Assembly (NCBI RefSeq): GCF_947036865.1
Contig: NZ_CAMQSF010000008.1
Coordinates: forward strand, 50,979-114,978
Length of the DNA stretch: 64,000 nucleotides
From: an uncultured Caulobacter sp.
Lineage (GTDB): Bacteria > Pseudomonadota > Alphaproteobacteria > Caulobacterales > Caulobacteraceae
Reading direction: 5' to 3'
Every line of letters begins with the position of its first letter. Positions within the stretch are counted from its first letter, which is position 1. Below, in pieces: positions 9,020 through 18,445 of the stretch. The translations under genes were made by a program, and so were the position numbers. The notes under the pieces were generated by a model that worked only from the letters and a program-made list of their open reading frames with translations, was not told the origin of the DNA and did no database searches.

Positions 9020-12000
9020 GTGACGAACCAAACCCATCGCGGATACCGCCGCCGCCTCGGTCAGGGCGTGGCCCTGGCCGCCCTGCTGATCGCCACCGGC
9101 GCGGCGGCCCAGCAGGCTTCCGAAGCCATCAAGGTCGAGGAGATCGTCGTGGTCGGCAGCCAGATCAAGGGGGCCAAGACCACCGCCGCCTTGCCGGTCA
9201 CGGTGCTGGACAACGCCCAGATCGCCGCCACCGGCGCGGTGTCGGGCGATGACCTGTTCCGCTCGATCCCGCAGATGGGCGACGTCTTCATCAATCCCAG
9301 CAACGCGCCCCAGACCAGCAACTCCACGCGCGGCGACGTCAATTCGATCAACCTGCGCAGCCTGGGCGTCGGCAACACCCTGGTGCTGCTGAACGGCCGC
9401 CGCCTGGTCTCGCACCCGACCAGCCAATCGTCGGGCACGGTGCCGCTGCTGGGCTACAACGCCAACGCCATCCCGACCGCCAATCTCGAGCGCCTGGAAG
9501 TGCTGCGCGACGGCGCCGCCGCCATCTACGGCTCCGACGCGGTGGCCGGCGTGGTCAACACCGTCCTGCAGGACAATTTCAACGGCCTGACCATGGACGC
9601 CCAGTACGGCTGGGCCGAAGGCACGCACCGCAAGGAATACACCAGCAACATCTTCGCGGGCCGCAGCTTCGCCGAGGGGCGAGGCAATATCTCGGTGAAC
9701 GGCAACTTCACCTGGCGGACCGCCCAGCGGCCCAGCGACCGACCCTACACGGCGACCCAGGACCTGCGCTCGCTGTTCGCCGGCTATCCGGACTACGCCG
9801 CCAGCAGCGCGCCAGACAACCGCGGCAACCAGAACTCGTTCGCCAACGTCACGGTGTTCGGCGTCACCAACGCCATCCGCCAGGGGACGACGGCCCTGAC
9901 CACCGCGGCCGGCGCCGCTCACATTCAGCCCAACACCATCGCCGGCTGCGCGACCCAGCTGGCCAACGGTCTTTGCTTGGGCACGGGCAACCTCGCGACC
10001 GGCAGCACGGCCAACGCCTATCGCTACAACGCCCCGCAAGGCGACGCGACGACGATCCAGCCCGCGATCAAGCGGCAGAACGTCTTCCTGAACGGTCACT
10101 ACGACATTACCGACAATCTGACCGCCTATGGCGAGCTCGGCTTCTATCACGCGACGTCGGAGGGCCTGACCACCCAGGGCACCAGCCTGGTGGCGATCGG
10201 CGTGCCCGCGACCAACTACTGGAACCCCTTCGGCCCGGTCACCTTCGCCAACGGCCAGGCCAATCCCAATCGCCTGCCGAACCTGACCAACGTGTCCGTC
10301 AACGGCGCGGCGGTGACCTTCACCAACTATCGCTTCAACGATCTGGGACCCAACAAGGTCGAGGTCGAGAATTATCAGACGCGCTTCCTGGCGGGCCTGA
10401 AGGGCGAGAAGTGGGGCTGGAACTTCGACTCGGCGGTTCTCTATTCGAAGGCCGACGCCAAGGACGAGAGCGACGGGATCGACAGCAAGAAGCTGGCGGC
10501 CCAGCTCGCCCTGTCGACGCCCGACGCCTATAACCCGTTCAACGGCGGCTGCCTGGACGGCACGGGCGGCAAGGACTGCACGCCCAGCTCCCAGGCGGCG
10601 CTGGACGCCATCCGCTTCCGCCTGAAGCGCCACTCGACCACCACCCTGACGCTGGCCGACTTCAAGGTCTCAAAGCCCGAACTGCTGACCATCTGGAGCG
10701 GTCCGGTCGGCATCGCCGCCGGCGTCGAGTTCCGCCACGAGACCCAGCAGGACCGCCGTGACCCGATGGTCGACGGCCGCACGCCGTTCACGGATCCGGT
10801 GACGGGCAACACCAGCAACAGCAATGTCACCGGCGTCAACGACACGCCCAGCACCAAGGGCTCGCGCAATGTCGGCTCGGCCTTCGCCGAACTGGCCCTG
10901 CCGCTGGTCTCGCCGGAGATGAACATCCCGCTGGTGCGCCGCGTCGACGTCCAGCTGGCCGGTCGCTACGAGCACTACAGCGACTTCGGCTCGGTCGCGA
11001 AGCCCAAGATCGCCTTCGCCTGGGACGTGGTCGACGGCGTTCGGTTCCGCGGCTCCTGGCAGAAGGGCTTCCGCGCCCCGAACCTGGAGACCACCAACCC
11101 GTTCAGCTATTCGCGGACCAATACGGTCACCGACTATTACCGCTGCGAGGCCGACCTGCGCGCCGGCCGCATCTCGACCTTCACAGCCTGCACGCGCAGC
11201 GTCGGCATCCGCTTCACCACGGCCGGCAATCCCGACCTCAAGGCCGAGGAGAGCGAGAACTATTCGATCGGCGCGGTGCTGCAGCCGACCTTCATCCCCC
11301 AGCGGTTCGGTCGCTTCACCTTCACCGTCGACCGCTGGCAGATCAAGCAGACCGGCATCGTCGGCTCGCTGGGCTCGACCAACATCGCCGTCCAGGACTA
11401 TCTGTTCCGCCTGACCGGCTCGAACAACGCCAACGTCATCCGCGCCGCCCCGACGGTCGACGACGTCGCCTTCTTCAACGGCACGGGCCTGGCGCCGGTG
11501 GGCCAGATCCTCGAAATCCGCGACCAGTTCAAGAACCTGCAGCCCCAGACGGTCAGCGGCATCGACTACGGCCTGGACTGGAGCCTGCGGACCAAGGATT
11601 TCGGTCGGTTCAGCGTGAACATCGACGCCACCTTCATGGACAAGTTCTCGCAGCAGCTCTCGCCGCCGATCGCCGATCTGTTCGCCGCGCGCGACAAGGG
11701 CACGATCAACCGCGCCACGCCGCTGACCGATCCGGGCAATCTGCTGAAGAAGAACGGCAAGCCCAAGTGGAAGTGGAACGGCACGGCCACCTGGCGCGGC
11801 GGTCCGGTGCAGATCGGCGCCTCGGTGATCTATACCGGCGCGGTGCTGGACACCGACTTCCTGTCGACGGCCGGCGAGCCCTGGCGCGTTCAGCCGCTGA
11901 CCACGGTCAACCTCTATGGCCAGTATCGCTTTAGCCAGAAGGGCTGGGCCAACGACACCCGCATCCGGGTGGGCGCGCGGAACCTGTTCGACAAGGATCC

Positions 12001-12085
12001 GCCCTTGTCGTCGTCGGGCTACATCGGCTCGCTATACAATCCGTACGCTCGCTACTGGTACATGAGCATCGCCAAGTCGTTCTGA
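9020..12085 (+). CDS. TonB-dependent outer-membrane receptor
   Basis: 1021 aa. Signal peptide about residues 1-31 (RRLGQGVALAALLIATGAAAQ), then a TonB-box-like segment EEIVVVGSQI. A plug domain follows (NLRSLGVGNTLVLLNGRR, LERLEVLRDGAAAIYGSDAVAGVVN), then a 22-strand barrel ending in the aromatic C-terminus YWYMSIAKSF. Start is GTG at 9020 with GGGGAG 9 nt upstream. It is of the large Caulobacter type whose substrates are usually oligosaccharides or other nutrients rather than siderophores. The ligand cannot be read from sequence. The position 58 bp behind dctA, without a visible terminator, suggests co-regulation with dicarboxylate uptake. Confidence 0.93.
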   Translation: MTNQTHRGYRRRLGQGVALAALLIATGAAAQQASEAIKVEEIVVVGSQIKGAKTTAALPVTVLDNAQIAATGAVSGDDLFRSIPQMGDVFINPSNAPQTSNSTRGDVNSINLRSLGVGNTLVLLNGRRLVSHPTSQSSGTVPLLGYNANAIPTANLERLEVLRDGAAAIYGSDAVAGVVNTVLQDNFNGLTMDAQYGWAEGTHRKEYTSNIFAGRSFAEGRGNISVNGNFTWRTAQRPSDRPYTATQDLRSLFAGYPDYAASSAPDNRGNQNSFANVTVFGVTNAIRQGTTALTTAAGAAHIQPNTIAGCATQLANGLCLGTGNLATGSTANAYRYNAPQGDATTIQPAIKRQNVFLNGHYDITDNLTAYGELGFYHATSEGLTTQGTSLVAIGVPATNYWNPFGPVTFANGQANPNRLPNLTNVSVNGAAVTFTNYRFNDLGPNKVEVENYQTRFLAGLKGEKWGWNFDSAVLYSKADAKDESDGIDSKKLAAQLALSTPDAYNPFNGGCLDGTGGKDCTPSSQAALDAIRFRLKRHSTTTLTLADFKVSKPELLTIWSGPVGIAAGVEFRHETQQDRRDPMVDGRTPFTDPVTGNTSNSNVTGVNDTPSTKGSRNVGSAFAELALPLVSPEMNIPLVRRVDVQLAGRYEHYSDFGSVAKPKIAFAWDVVDGVRFRGSWQKGFRAPNLETTNPFSYSRTNTVTDYYRCEADLRAGRISTFTACTRSVGIRFTTAGNPDLKAEESENYSIGAVLQPTFIPQRFGRFTFTVDRWQIKQTGIVGSLGSTNIAVQDYLFRLTGSNNANVIRAAPTVDDVAFFNGTGLAPVGQILEIRDQFKNLQPQTVSGIDYGLDWSLRTKDFGRFSVNIDATFMDKFSQQLSPPIADLFAARDKGTINRATPLTDPGNLLKKNGKPKWKWNGTATWRGGPVQIGASVIYTGAVLDTDFLSTAGEPWRVQPLTTVNLYGQYRFSQKGWANDTRIRVGARNLFDKDPPLSSSGYIGSLYNPYARYWYMSIAKSF

Positions 12086-12105
12086 TCTAGCGACGCTCCG
12101 GCTGG

Positions 12106-12150
12106 CCGCTTCCGTCCTCCCCCGGAAGCGGACGCCGTCCTTTCGTTTTT
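12106..12150 (+). terminator. Probable terminator after the TonB-dependent receptor
   Basis: CCGCTTCCG (12106-12114) pairs with CGGAAGCGG (12123-12131) across an 8-nt loop. A T-rich stretch (tttcgttttt) follows about 10 nt further on rather than directly, so termination may be partial and the hydrolase gene may be read through. Confidence 0.5.
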
Positions 12151-12170
12151 CGCGTGATGAGGTCCGTCAG

Positions 12171-13505
12171 GTGCTGAAGCTCTCCGTCGCCGTCTTGGGT
12201 CTGGCCTTGTCCGCGACCGTCGTCCACGCCCAGCCGGTCGAAAGGTCCTGTCCGGAGGGACTCCCCGCCGAGACCAAGTGCCTGGCCGGCCAGGACGCCA
12301 ACGGCGCCTACTACTGGATCGCCGTCCCGAAGGCCTGGAACGGGACGCTGGTGGTTCACACCCACGGCGGGCCGCGCCTGAAGGCGCCCAAGCCCGACGA
12401 CGCTCTGGAGGACCTGGAGCGGTTTTCCGTCACCGTCGCCGAGGGCTATGCCTGGGCCGGTTCGAACTATCGCCGCGAAGGCTATGGCGTGCGCTCGGCC
12501 GCCGAGGACAGCGACAACCTGCGGAAACTGTTCTGGGACACATTCGGCCGGCCCAAGCGCACCTTGCTGCACGGCCAGTCCTGGGGCGGCAATGTCGCGG
12601 CCAAGACCGCCGAGCTCTATGGTCAAGGCGCCGACGGCAGGCCGGTCTATGACGGCGTCATCCTGACCAGCGGCGTGCTGGGCGGCGGCACGCGCAGCTA
12701 CGATTTCCGCGCCGACCTCCGGGCGGTCTACCAGTTCTACTGCGGCAATCACCCGGCCAAGGACGAGGCGCAGTACCCGCTCTGGCAGGGCCAGCCGGTC
12801 GGCTCGAAACTGACCAACAGGCAGCTGGACGAGCGGCTCAACGCCTGCACGGGCGTTGATCTGCCGGCCGGCCAGCGCACGGCGGCGCAAAAGCGCAATC
12901 TCGCCAACATCCTGGCCGTCACGCGCATTCCGGAGCGCACGCTGGGCAGCCACCTTGGCTGGGCGACCTTCACCTTCGCCGACATGGTCAACAAGCGCCT
13001 GGGCGGCAAGAACCCGTTTTCGAACGTCGGCGTGGTCTACAAGGGCTCGGACGACGACAAGGCCCTGAACGCGGGCGTCCCGCGCTTCGCCGCCGATCCG
13101 GAGGGCGTGCGGCGCCTGGCCGAGGACAGCGACCTCACCGGCAAGCTTATGGTCCCGACCCTGACCATGCACGCCATCGACGATCCCACCGCCTTCGTGG
13201 AACTGGAAAGCGTCTTCCGCGACACCGTCGCCAAGGCCGGCAAGAGTGATCTCCTGGTCCAGTCGTTCACCGACGAGCACGAGCACTCCAAGCTCGCCAC
13301 GCCGGAATACGCGGCCCTCTTCAGGGCCATGGACGCCTGGACCGGCAAGGGGATCAAGCCGAGCCCGGCCAGCCTGGCCGCCGGCTGCGCCGAGGCGGTC
13401 AAGACCTATGGCGAGGCCTGTCATTTCCAGGTCGGCTACAAGCCGGCGCCATTGTCGACGCGCAGCTATCCGCGCGCCAAGCCCGGCCTGACCGCGCCGC
13501 GTTAG
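12171..13505 (+). CDS. Secreted alpha/beta hydrolase
   Basis: 444 aa with an N-terminal signal peptide (LKLSVAVLGLALSATVVHAQ), so it is periplasmic or exported. The nucleophile elbow is HGQSWGG (a GxSxG motif) around residue 140, preceded by the oxyanion-region HTHGGPRL. A late Asp (HAIDDPTAFVELE) and His (TDEHEHSKLA) complete a plausible triad. Start is GTG at 12171 with GAGG 8 nt upstream; no ATG in this frame lies nearby. It follows the TonB receptor and may hydrolyse the compound that receptor imports, such as an ester. That link is inference; substrate unknown. Confidence 0.78.
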   Translation: MLKLSVAVLGLALSATVVHAQPVERSCPEGLPAETKCLAGQDANGAYYWIAVPKAWNGTLVVHTHGGPRLKAPKPDDALEDLERFSVTVAEGYAWAGSNYRREGYGVRSAAEDSDNLRKLFWDTFGRPKRTLLHGQSWGGNVAAKTAELYGQGADGRPVYDGVILTSGVLGGGTRSYDFRADLRAVYQFYCGNHPAKDEAQYPLWQGQPVGSKLTNRQLDERLNACTGVDLPAGQRTAAQKRNLANILAVTRIPERTLGSHLGWATFTFADMVNKRLGGKNPFSNVGVVYKGSDDDKALNAGVPRFAADPEGVRRLAEDSDLTGKLMVPTLTMHAIDDPTAFVELESVFRDTVAKAGKSDLLVQSFTDEHEHSKLATPEYAALFRAMDAWTGKGIKPSPASLAAGCAEAVKTYGEACHFQVGYKPAPLSTRSYPRAKPGLTAPR

Positions 13506-13577
13506 ACCGGGCGACGCGCCGGCTTCCCGTTCGCGGCGAAGCGGCCCAAGTTGCGGGCGCGACTCGCGGAGCCTGAC

Positions 13578-14276
13578 ATGACCCATCCCTGGACTCGACG
13601 CGCCGTGCTGGCGACCGGCGCGGCCCTGGCCGCCTCGCCGGCCCTGGCTCGTCCCAAGACGGTCACCTGGACCTTCGACCGCCTGACCGACATCGGCGGC
13701 GTCCCGACCCATGTCGAGGGCGACCCGACGCTGATCCGGAGCCCATTCGGCAAGGCGGTGCTGTTCGACGGCGTCGACGACCGGCTGGTGATCGACCAGC
13801 ACCCGTTCGCCGGCGCGGCGCGGTTCACCGCCGAGGCCCTGTTCCGTCCCGACGGCGGCGCCCAGGCCCAGCGCTGGATGCACATCGCCGAGGACCCGCA
13901 GGCGCCGACCGACGGGCCGCCGCTGAACACGCGCATGATGTTCGAGATCCGCACCGAGAACGGCCAGTGGTGGCTCGACACCTATGTCACCGGGCCCGGC
14001 TACAAGCAGACCTTGATCTTTCCGGACAAGACCTTTCCGATCGGGCGCTGGTACGCCGTGGCCCAGAGCTTCGATGGGAAGATGTATCGCTGCTTCGTCG
14101 ACGGCGTGCTGCAGGGCGAGGCCGAGATCGCCTTCAAGCCGCAGGGGCCCGGCAAGGCGTCGATCGGCGCGCGGATGAACAAGATCGACTATTTCAAGGG
14201 CGCGATCCGCCAGGCGCGGTTCACCCACGCCGCGCTTGATCCGCGCCATTTCCTCTCGGCGAAGGCCGCCCGATGA
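13578..14276 (+). CDS. Exported LamG/concanavalin A-like domain protein
   Basis: 232 aa. Twin-arginine-like signal MTHPWTRRAVLATGAALAASPALA, then a jelly-roll domain of the LamG/laminin-G-like type. It has typical strands GKAVLFDGVDDRLVI, FTAEALFRPDGG, RWYAVAQSFDGKMYRCFVDGV and KASIGARMNKIDYFKGAIRQARF. Such domains bind carbohydrate or act as non-catalytic modules of glycoside-processing proteins; no catalytic residues can be assigned. GGAG lies 6 nt before the ATG at 13578. Its stop overlaps the start of the M24 peptidase gene (ATGA), so the two are cotranslated. Confidence 0.75.
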   Translation: MTHPWTRRAVLATGAALAASPALARPKTVTWTFDRLTDIGGVPTHVEGDPTLIRSPFGKAVLFDGVDDRLVIDQHPFAGAARFTAEALFRPDGGAQAQRWMHIAEDPQAPTDGPPLNTRMMFEIRTENGQWWLDTYVTGPGYKQTLIFPDKTFPIGRWYAVAQSFDGKMYRCFVDGVLQGEAEIAFKPQGPGKASIGARMNKIDYFKGAIRQARFTHAALDPRHFLSAKAAR

Positions 14277-14947
14277 CGCTCGCCGCCGAGCGCCGGGAGG
14301 GCGTGGGCCAGGCCTTCTCGCTGGACGCCATGATCGCCGCGCGCGACCTGACCTTCGAGGCCGTCCGGCGGATCGCCGCCGGGATCCAGCCCGGTATGAC
14401 CGAGGCGAGGGCGCACGACCACGCCGAGGCCGTGCTGGCGGCGATGGGCATGGAGCGGCTTTGGCACAAGTCGATAATCCGCTTCGGCGAGGGCACGCTC
14501 GACACCTTCCTGGCCCTGATGGAGCCGGAACGGACCTTGGGCGCCGACGACATCTTCTTCGTCGACCTGGGCGTCGTTTGGAACGGCCACGAGGGCGACG
14601 CGGGCGACACCTTTGTGGTCGGCGACGATCCCGAGATGGCGGCCTGCGCCGAGGCGGCGCGGACCTTGTGGAAGGAGGTGGCCGAGCGGTGGCGCGAAGA
14701 GGGTGTCACCGGCCAGACCCTCTACGACTTCGCGCGAGCGCGGGCCGACGCCATGGGCTGGGTGCTGAACTGGGAGATCCGCGGGCATCGGGTCAGCGAC
14801 TTCCCGCACGCGATCTATAAGGGCGGCAAGCTGGGCGATTTCGAACGCCAACCCGCGTCGGGCCTGTGGATCCTGGAGATCCAGATCCGCCATCCCACGC
14901 GCCCGTTCGGCGCGTTCTTCGAGGACCTGTTGGTCGCCGATGCCTAG
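14273..14947 (+). CDS. M24-family (Xaa-Pro peptidase / methionine aminopeptidase fold) protein
   Basis: 224 aa, a single pita-bread domain without the usual N-terminal creatinase domain. Metal-ligand candidates are in the expected order: Asp in FFVDLGVVW, Asp in GDAGDTF, His in GHRVSDFPH, Glu in LEIQIRHP and Glu in GAFFEDLL. All five positions appear occupied, so it may be an active dinuclear metallopeptidase, although it is short for a prolidase. It overlaps the LamG-like gene by 4 nt at its start. It ends tail-to-tail with the cyclotransferase gene, sharing the palindrome CTAG. Confidence 0.8.
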   Translation: MTLAAERREGVGQAFSLDAMIAARDLTFEAVRRIAAGIQPGMTEARAHDHAEAVLAAMGMERLWHKSIIRFGEGTLDTFLALMEPERTLGADDIFFVDLGVVWNGHEGDAGDTFVVGDDPEMAACAEAARTLWKEVAERWREEGVTGQTLYDFARARADAMGWVLNWEIRGHRVSDFPHAIYKGGKLGDFERQPASGLWILEIQIRHPTRPFGAFFEDLLVADA

Positions 14948-15282
14948 GCCTGGACGTAGACGAAGGCCTCGAGCCCCGACGCCAGGCGCACGGCGATCCG
15001 CTTGTAGTCGGAAACCTCATAAGCGTCGGCGGCGGCCAGTTCCTCGGGCGTGATCTCGAAGACCGCGCCTTCGATCCGGTCGGCCGGATCGCCGGTCGGG
15101 GTGACGATCGGGTGGAACGCCTCGCCGCTGGTCGCCAGCACCGCCGGATCGGTGATCCGCAGCAGGGTCTGGCGGAAGCCCGGCAGGGCGTCGGGACGCC
15201 CCTCCAGCAGCCGCCCGAACGTCTCCCGCTGGACCTTGGGTTGTTGCAGCGTGCCGTAGGAGAACAAGCGAACGACGGACAT
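14944..15282 (-). CDS. Gamma-glutamylcyclotransferase (AIG2-like) family protein
   Basis: 112 aa. Family signature at the N-terminus: VVRLFSYGTLQQPKVQRETFGR, where the YGTL loop binds the gamma-glutamyl group. The catalytic glutamate candidate is in RIEGAVFEI or in the following AADAYEVSDYKR. The domain ends with ASGLEAFVYV. These enzymes cyclise gamma-glutamyl amines or peptides to 5-oxoproline, but many bacterial members are uncharacterised. It lies 11 bp after the FAD oxidoreductase gene on the same strand, so it is probably the second gene of that operon. Confidence 0.85.
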   Translation of the reverse strand: MSVVRLFSYGTLQQPKVQRETFGRLLEGRPDALPGFRQTLLRITDPAVLATSGEAFHPIVTPTGDPADRIEGAVFEITPEELAAADAYEVSDYKRIAVRLASGLEAFVYVQA

Positions 15283-15293
15283 GGGGGTTCCTT

Positions 15294-16667
15294 CTAGACG
15301 GCCGGAGCGCGCCCGCCGAGCGCGCCGAGAATAGCCTCCGCCACCGCCGCGGCCTGGCCTCTGATGTCGGGCACGGCGGTGATCTCCCAGTGCGCGCCGC
15401 GCGTGGCGGGGCCGACGGCGAAGAGCGTGGGATGGCTGGCGCCGGAAACGTCGCGCAGGCGGTCGGCCGCGTCGACGTCGAAGCCCAGCCGCAAGCCGTC
15501 GGGCCGCGCCAGCCCCCGGCGGACCAGATCGAGGATCAGCGGATCGTCGGAGGTGACGATATCGCCGGTCGGACCGGTGCAGTTGATGACCGCCGCCGCC
15601 CGGGCGACATAGGTCGCGCGCTCGCCCCGGCCGCGCCATCGGCACAGCGCCAGGCCATCGGGCTGTGGGGCGAGGTCGCGGATCTTGCCGGCCGCGATCA
15701 CCAGCTGGCCCGTGGCCCGCAGGGCGGCGATCCGCCGCGCGACCTCGGGCGCCAGCCGATGGCGATGAATTTCCCAGAACGGCCGGGCGTGGCGCAGGAA
15801 GGCCTGGCGCTGGCTCGCGGACCAGCCGCTCCACAGCGCCCGGGTGGCGGGGCGGACCGCGTCGATGGCCGTGCGCCAGCCGTGGTCCGCCGCGGTCGCC
15901 TTCAGCCAGGCCAGCGCCCGCAACGGGGACAAGTCGCCCGGCGGCGGCGCCAGCGGCTGGGCCGGCGGCGCGCCGTCATGCTCCAGCGGGGCGAGACCTC
16001 GTCGCGATAGCGCCAGGATCGGCCGGCCGGGCTGGGCGTCGTCCAGCGACAGCGCCACGTCGACCATGGTCAGGCCCGCGCCGATCAGCAGCACCGGCCC
16101 GGGTCCGAGTTGGCGCGCGTCCCAGCGCCACGGATCGGGAACATAGGCGTCCGAGGCGGCGAAGCCTTCGTCGATGCCCGGCGGCCGCGCGGGCGGCGGG
16201 TTGCCCAGCGCCAGGGCCACGGCATGAACGTCGAACGCGCGCCCCATCGCCGAGGTCAGGCGCCAGCCGTCGCCGCCCGGCTCGATCCCGACCACGGCGT
16301 CCGGCGCCACCACCAGGCGTCCCGCGCCGGCCGGCCCCTCGGCGATCTCGGCCACCTGGCTCTGCAGATAGCGGCCATAGTCGGCGCGCGTGGCGAAATC
16401 CGCCGCGCCCAGCCCCAGGCCGCGGGCCTGGAGCCACTCGACGAAATGACCGGGCCGATCGGGCCAGGCGCTCATATTGCCCGCCCGCACGTTGAGCCGA
16501 TGCCGGGGATTGTGCGTCGCGTAGGCGGCGCCGAGGCCCACGGGGACCCGCCGCTCGAACAGGATGACCTTGGCCTCGGGCGAGCGGCGCAGCAGATTGA
16601 GCGCGGTCATCACCCCGCTGAATCCCGCCCCGACCACGGCGATGACGGGCGCGGACGGGTGCGGCAT
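15294..16667 (-). CDS. FAD/NAD(P)-binding oxidoreductase (pyridine nucleotide-disulfide oxidoreductase-like, 'Pyr_redox_9' type)
   Basis: 457 aa. N-terminal FAD-binding Rossmann motif VIAVVGAGFSGVMTALNLL; further nucleotide-binding elements are GPGPVLLIGAGLTMVDVALSL (second GxGxxM fold, about residue 170) and INCTGPTGDI. RLNVRAGNMSAWPDRPGHF near residue 65 is typical of the hydroxyacylglutathione/FAD-NAD family found with SidA- and HcaD-like monooxygenases. The substrate is unknown. The ATG at 16667 places the Rossmann motif at the N-terminus; a longer reading adds 19 residues with no better ribosome-binding site. It is cotranscribed with the cyclotransferase gene and divergent from the next FAD enzyme. 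Confidence 0.8.
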   Translation of the reverse strand: MPHPSAPVIAVVGAGFSGVMTALNLLRRSPEAKVILFERRVPVGLGAAYATHNPRHRLNVRAGNMSAWPDRPGHFVEWLQARGLGLGAADFATRADYGRYLQSQVAEIAEGPAGAGRLVVAPDAVVGIEPGGDGWRLTSAMGRAFDVHAVALALGNPPPARPPGIDEGFAASDAYVPDPWRWDARQLGPGPVLLIGAGLTMVDVALSLDDAQPGRPILALSRRGLAPLEHDGAPPAQPLAPPPGDLSPLRALAWLKATAADHGWRTAIDAVRPATRALWSGWSASQRQAFLRHARPFWEIHRHRLAPEVARRIAALRATGQLVIAAGKIRDLAPQPDGLALCRWRGRGERATYVARAAAVINCTGPTGDIVTSDDPLILDLVRRGLARPDGLRLGFDVDAADRLRDVSGASHPTLFAVGPATRGAHWEITAVPDIRGQAAAVAEAILGALGGRAPAV

Positions 16668-16789
16668 GCGAGATACTCTAGAAAGGCGATGGGGTTTTGT
16701 CGGCCATCGCGCCGGCCGTGGCAAGGGGCCGCGCCGCCCGAGCTCGCCGCCGATGGCGCTTCGGCGCGGTTCCGGCTAAGACGCGCGCC

Positions 16790-18427
16790 ATGCTGCGTCT
16801 TTCGGAACTGAAACTGCCGCTCGGCCATCCGCCCGAGGCGTTGAGGCCCGCCATCCTCGAGCGCCTGGAGATTCCCGCCGAGGACCTGCTGAGCTTCGAC
16901 GTCGCGCGCCAGGCGCACGACGCGCGCAAGAAGTCCAGGATCCTGATGGTCTATTCGGTGGACGTCGTCCTGCGCGACGAGACCGCCGTGCTGAGCCGTT
17001 TCGCGGGCGATCATCACGTGCGGCCGACGCCCGACACCGCCTACAGGTTCGTCGCCCGGGCGCCGGAGGGCTTCGAGGGCCCGCGTCCGGTGGTGATCGG
17101 CGCCGGGCCGTGCGGCCTCTTCGCCGGCCTGATCCTGGCCCAGATGGGGCTGAAGCCGATCATCGTCGATCGGGGCAAGGTCGTGCGGGAGCGGACCAAG
17201 GACACCTGGGGCCTGTGGCGCCGGAGCGAGCTCAATCCGGAGTCCAACGTCCAGTTCGGCGAGGGCGGGGCGGGGACGTTCTCGGACGGCAAGCTCTACA
17301 GCCAGATCAAGGATCCGCGCTTCCTGGGCCGAAAGGTGCTGGAGGAGTTCGTCAAGGCCGGTGCGCCGGAAGAGATCCTGACCGAGGCTCACCCGCACAT
17401 CGGCACCTTCCGCCTGGTGCACATGGTCGAGAACATGCGCGCCCTGGTCGAGAGCCTGGGCGGCGAGTACCGCTGGCAAAATCGGGTCGAGGATTTCGAC
17501 ATCGAGATGGGCGAGGACGGGGCGCGCCGCATCCGCGGGCTTCATATCGCCGGCGGCGACTATCTCCCCGCCCGCCACGTGGTCATGGCCTTGGGCCACA
17601 GCTCGCGCGACACCTTCCAGGCCCTCTATGATCGCGGCGTCCACATCGAGGCCAAGCCGTTCTCGATCGGGGTGCGCATCGAGCATCCGCAGTCCTGGAT
17701 CGACCGCGCCCGCTTTGGCGACTGCGCCGGCCACAAGGACCTCGGCGCGGCGGCCTACGCCATCTCGCATCACTGCAAGAACGGCCGCACGGTCTATAGC
17801 TTCTGCATGTGCCCCGGCGGCACGGTGGTGGCGGCGACCTCGGAGCCCGGCCGCGTCGTCACCAACGGCATGAGCCAGTATTCGCGCAACGAGCGGAACG
17901 CCAATTCCGGCTTCGTCGTCGATATCGATCCCGAGCGGGACTATCCGGGCCACCCGCTGGCGGGGGTCGAATTCCAGCGCAAGTGGGAGAGCCTGGCCTT
18001 CGAGGCGGGCGGGGGGACCTACAAGGCCCCCGGTCAGCTGGTCGGCGACTTCCTGGCCGGACGGCCGTCAACGGAATTCGGCGCGGTGCTTCCGTCGTAC
18101 AAGCCGGGCGTCCACCTGACCGATCTGAGCCGGTGTCTGCCGAACTTCGCCATCGAGGCGATGCGCGAGGCGTTACCCATCTTCGGCCGCCAGATCCCGG
18201 GCTACGATCATCCCGACGTCGTGCTGACCGGGGTCGAGACCCGGACGTCCTCGCCGGTGCGGATCACCCGCGGCAAGGACTTCCAGAGCCTGAACACCGC
18301 CGGCCTGTACCCGGCCGGGGAAGGCGCGGGCTATGCCGGCGGCATCCTCTCGGCCGCCGTCGACGGCATCAAGGTCGCCGAGGCGGTGGCGCGCGCCTAT
18401 GTCGAGGCGGGGCTGATCCCGGCCTAG
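16790..18427 (+). CDS. FAD-dependent dehydrogenase of the COG2509 type
   Basis: 545 aa. Family-typical N-terminal domain (MLRLSELKLPLGHPPEALRP, about 1-90) before the FAD Rossmann motif VVIGAGPCGLFAGLILAQMG. Further conserved blocks are NVQFGEGGAGTFSDGKLYSQI, HVVMALGHSSRDTFQALY, CMCPGGTVVAATSEPG, and the C-terminal FAD block LYPAGEGAGYAGGILSAAVDG. The family is widespread and predicted to be soluble, but its substrate is not established. The ATG at 16790 matches the known family N-terminus. Confidence 0.85.
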   Translation: MLRLSELKLPLGHPPEALRPAILERLEIPAEDLLSFDVARQAHDARKKSRILMVYSVDVVLRDETAVLSRFAGDHHVRPTPDTAYRFVARAPEGFEGPRPVVIGAGPCGLFAGLILAQMGLKPIIVDRGKVVRERTKDTWGLWRRSELNPESNVQFGEGGAGTFSDGKLYSQIKDPRFLGRKVLEEFVKAGAPEEILTEAHPHIGTFRLVHMVENMRALVESLGGEYRWQNRVEDFDIEMGEDGARRIRGLHIAGGDYLPARHVVMALGHSSRDTFQALYDRGVHIEAKPFSIGVRIEHPQSWIDRARFGDCAGHKDLGAAAYAISHHCKNGRTVYSFCMCPGGTVVAATSEPGRVVTNGMSQYSRNERNANSGFVVDIDPERDYPGHPLAGVEFQRKWESLAFEAGGGTYKAPGQLVGDFLAGRPSTEFGAVLPSYKPGVHLTDLSRCLPNFAIEAMREALPIFGRQIPGYDHPDVVLTGVETRTSSPVRITRGKDFQSLNTAGLYPAGEGAGYAGGILSAAVDGIKVAEAVARAYVEAGLIPA

Positions 18428-18445
18428 ACGCGCGCCGGTCGGCCT

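Noticed and set aside
12087..14249. 720-residue minus-strand open frame opposite the hydrolase and LamG genes
   Set aside because: No recognisable domain. Both plus-strand genes have signal peptides, family motifs and ribosome-binding sites.
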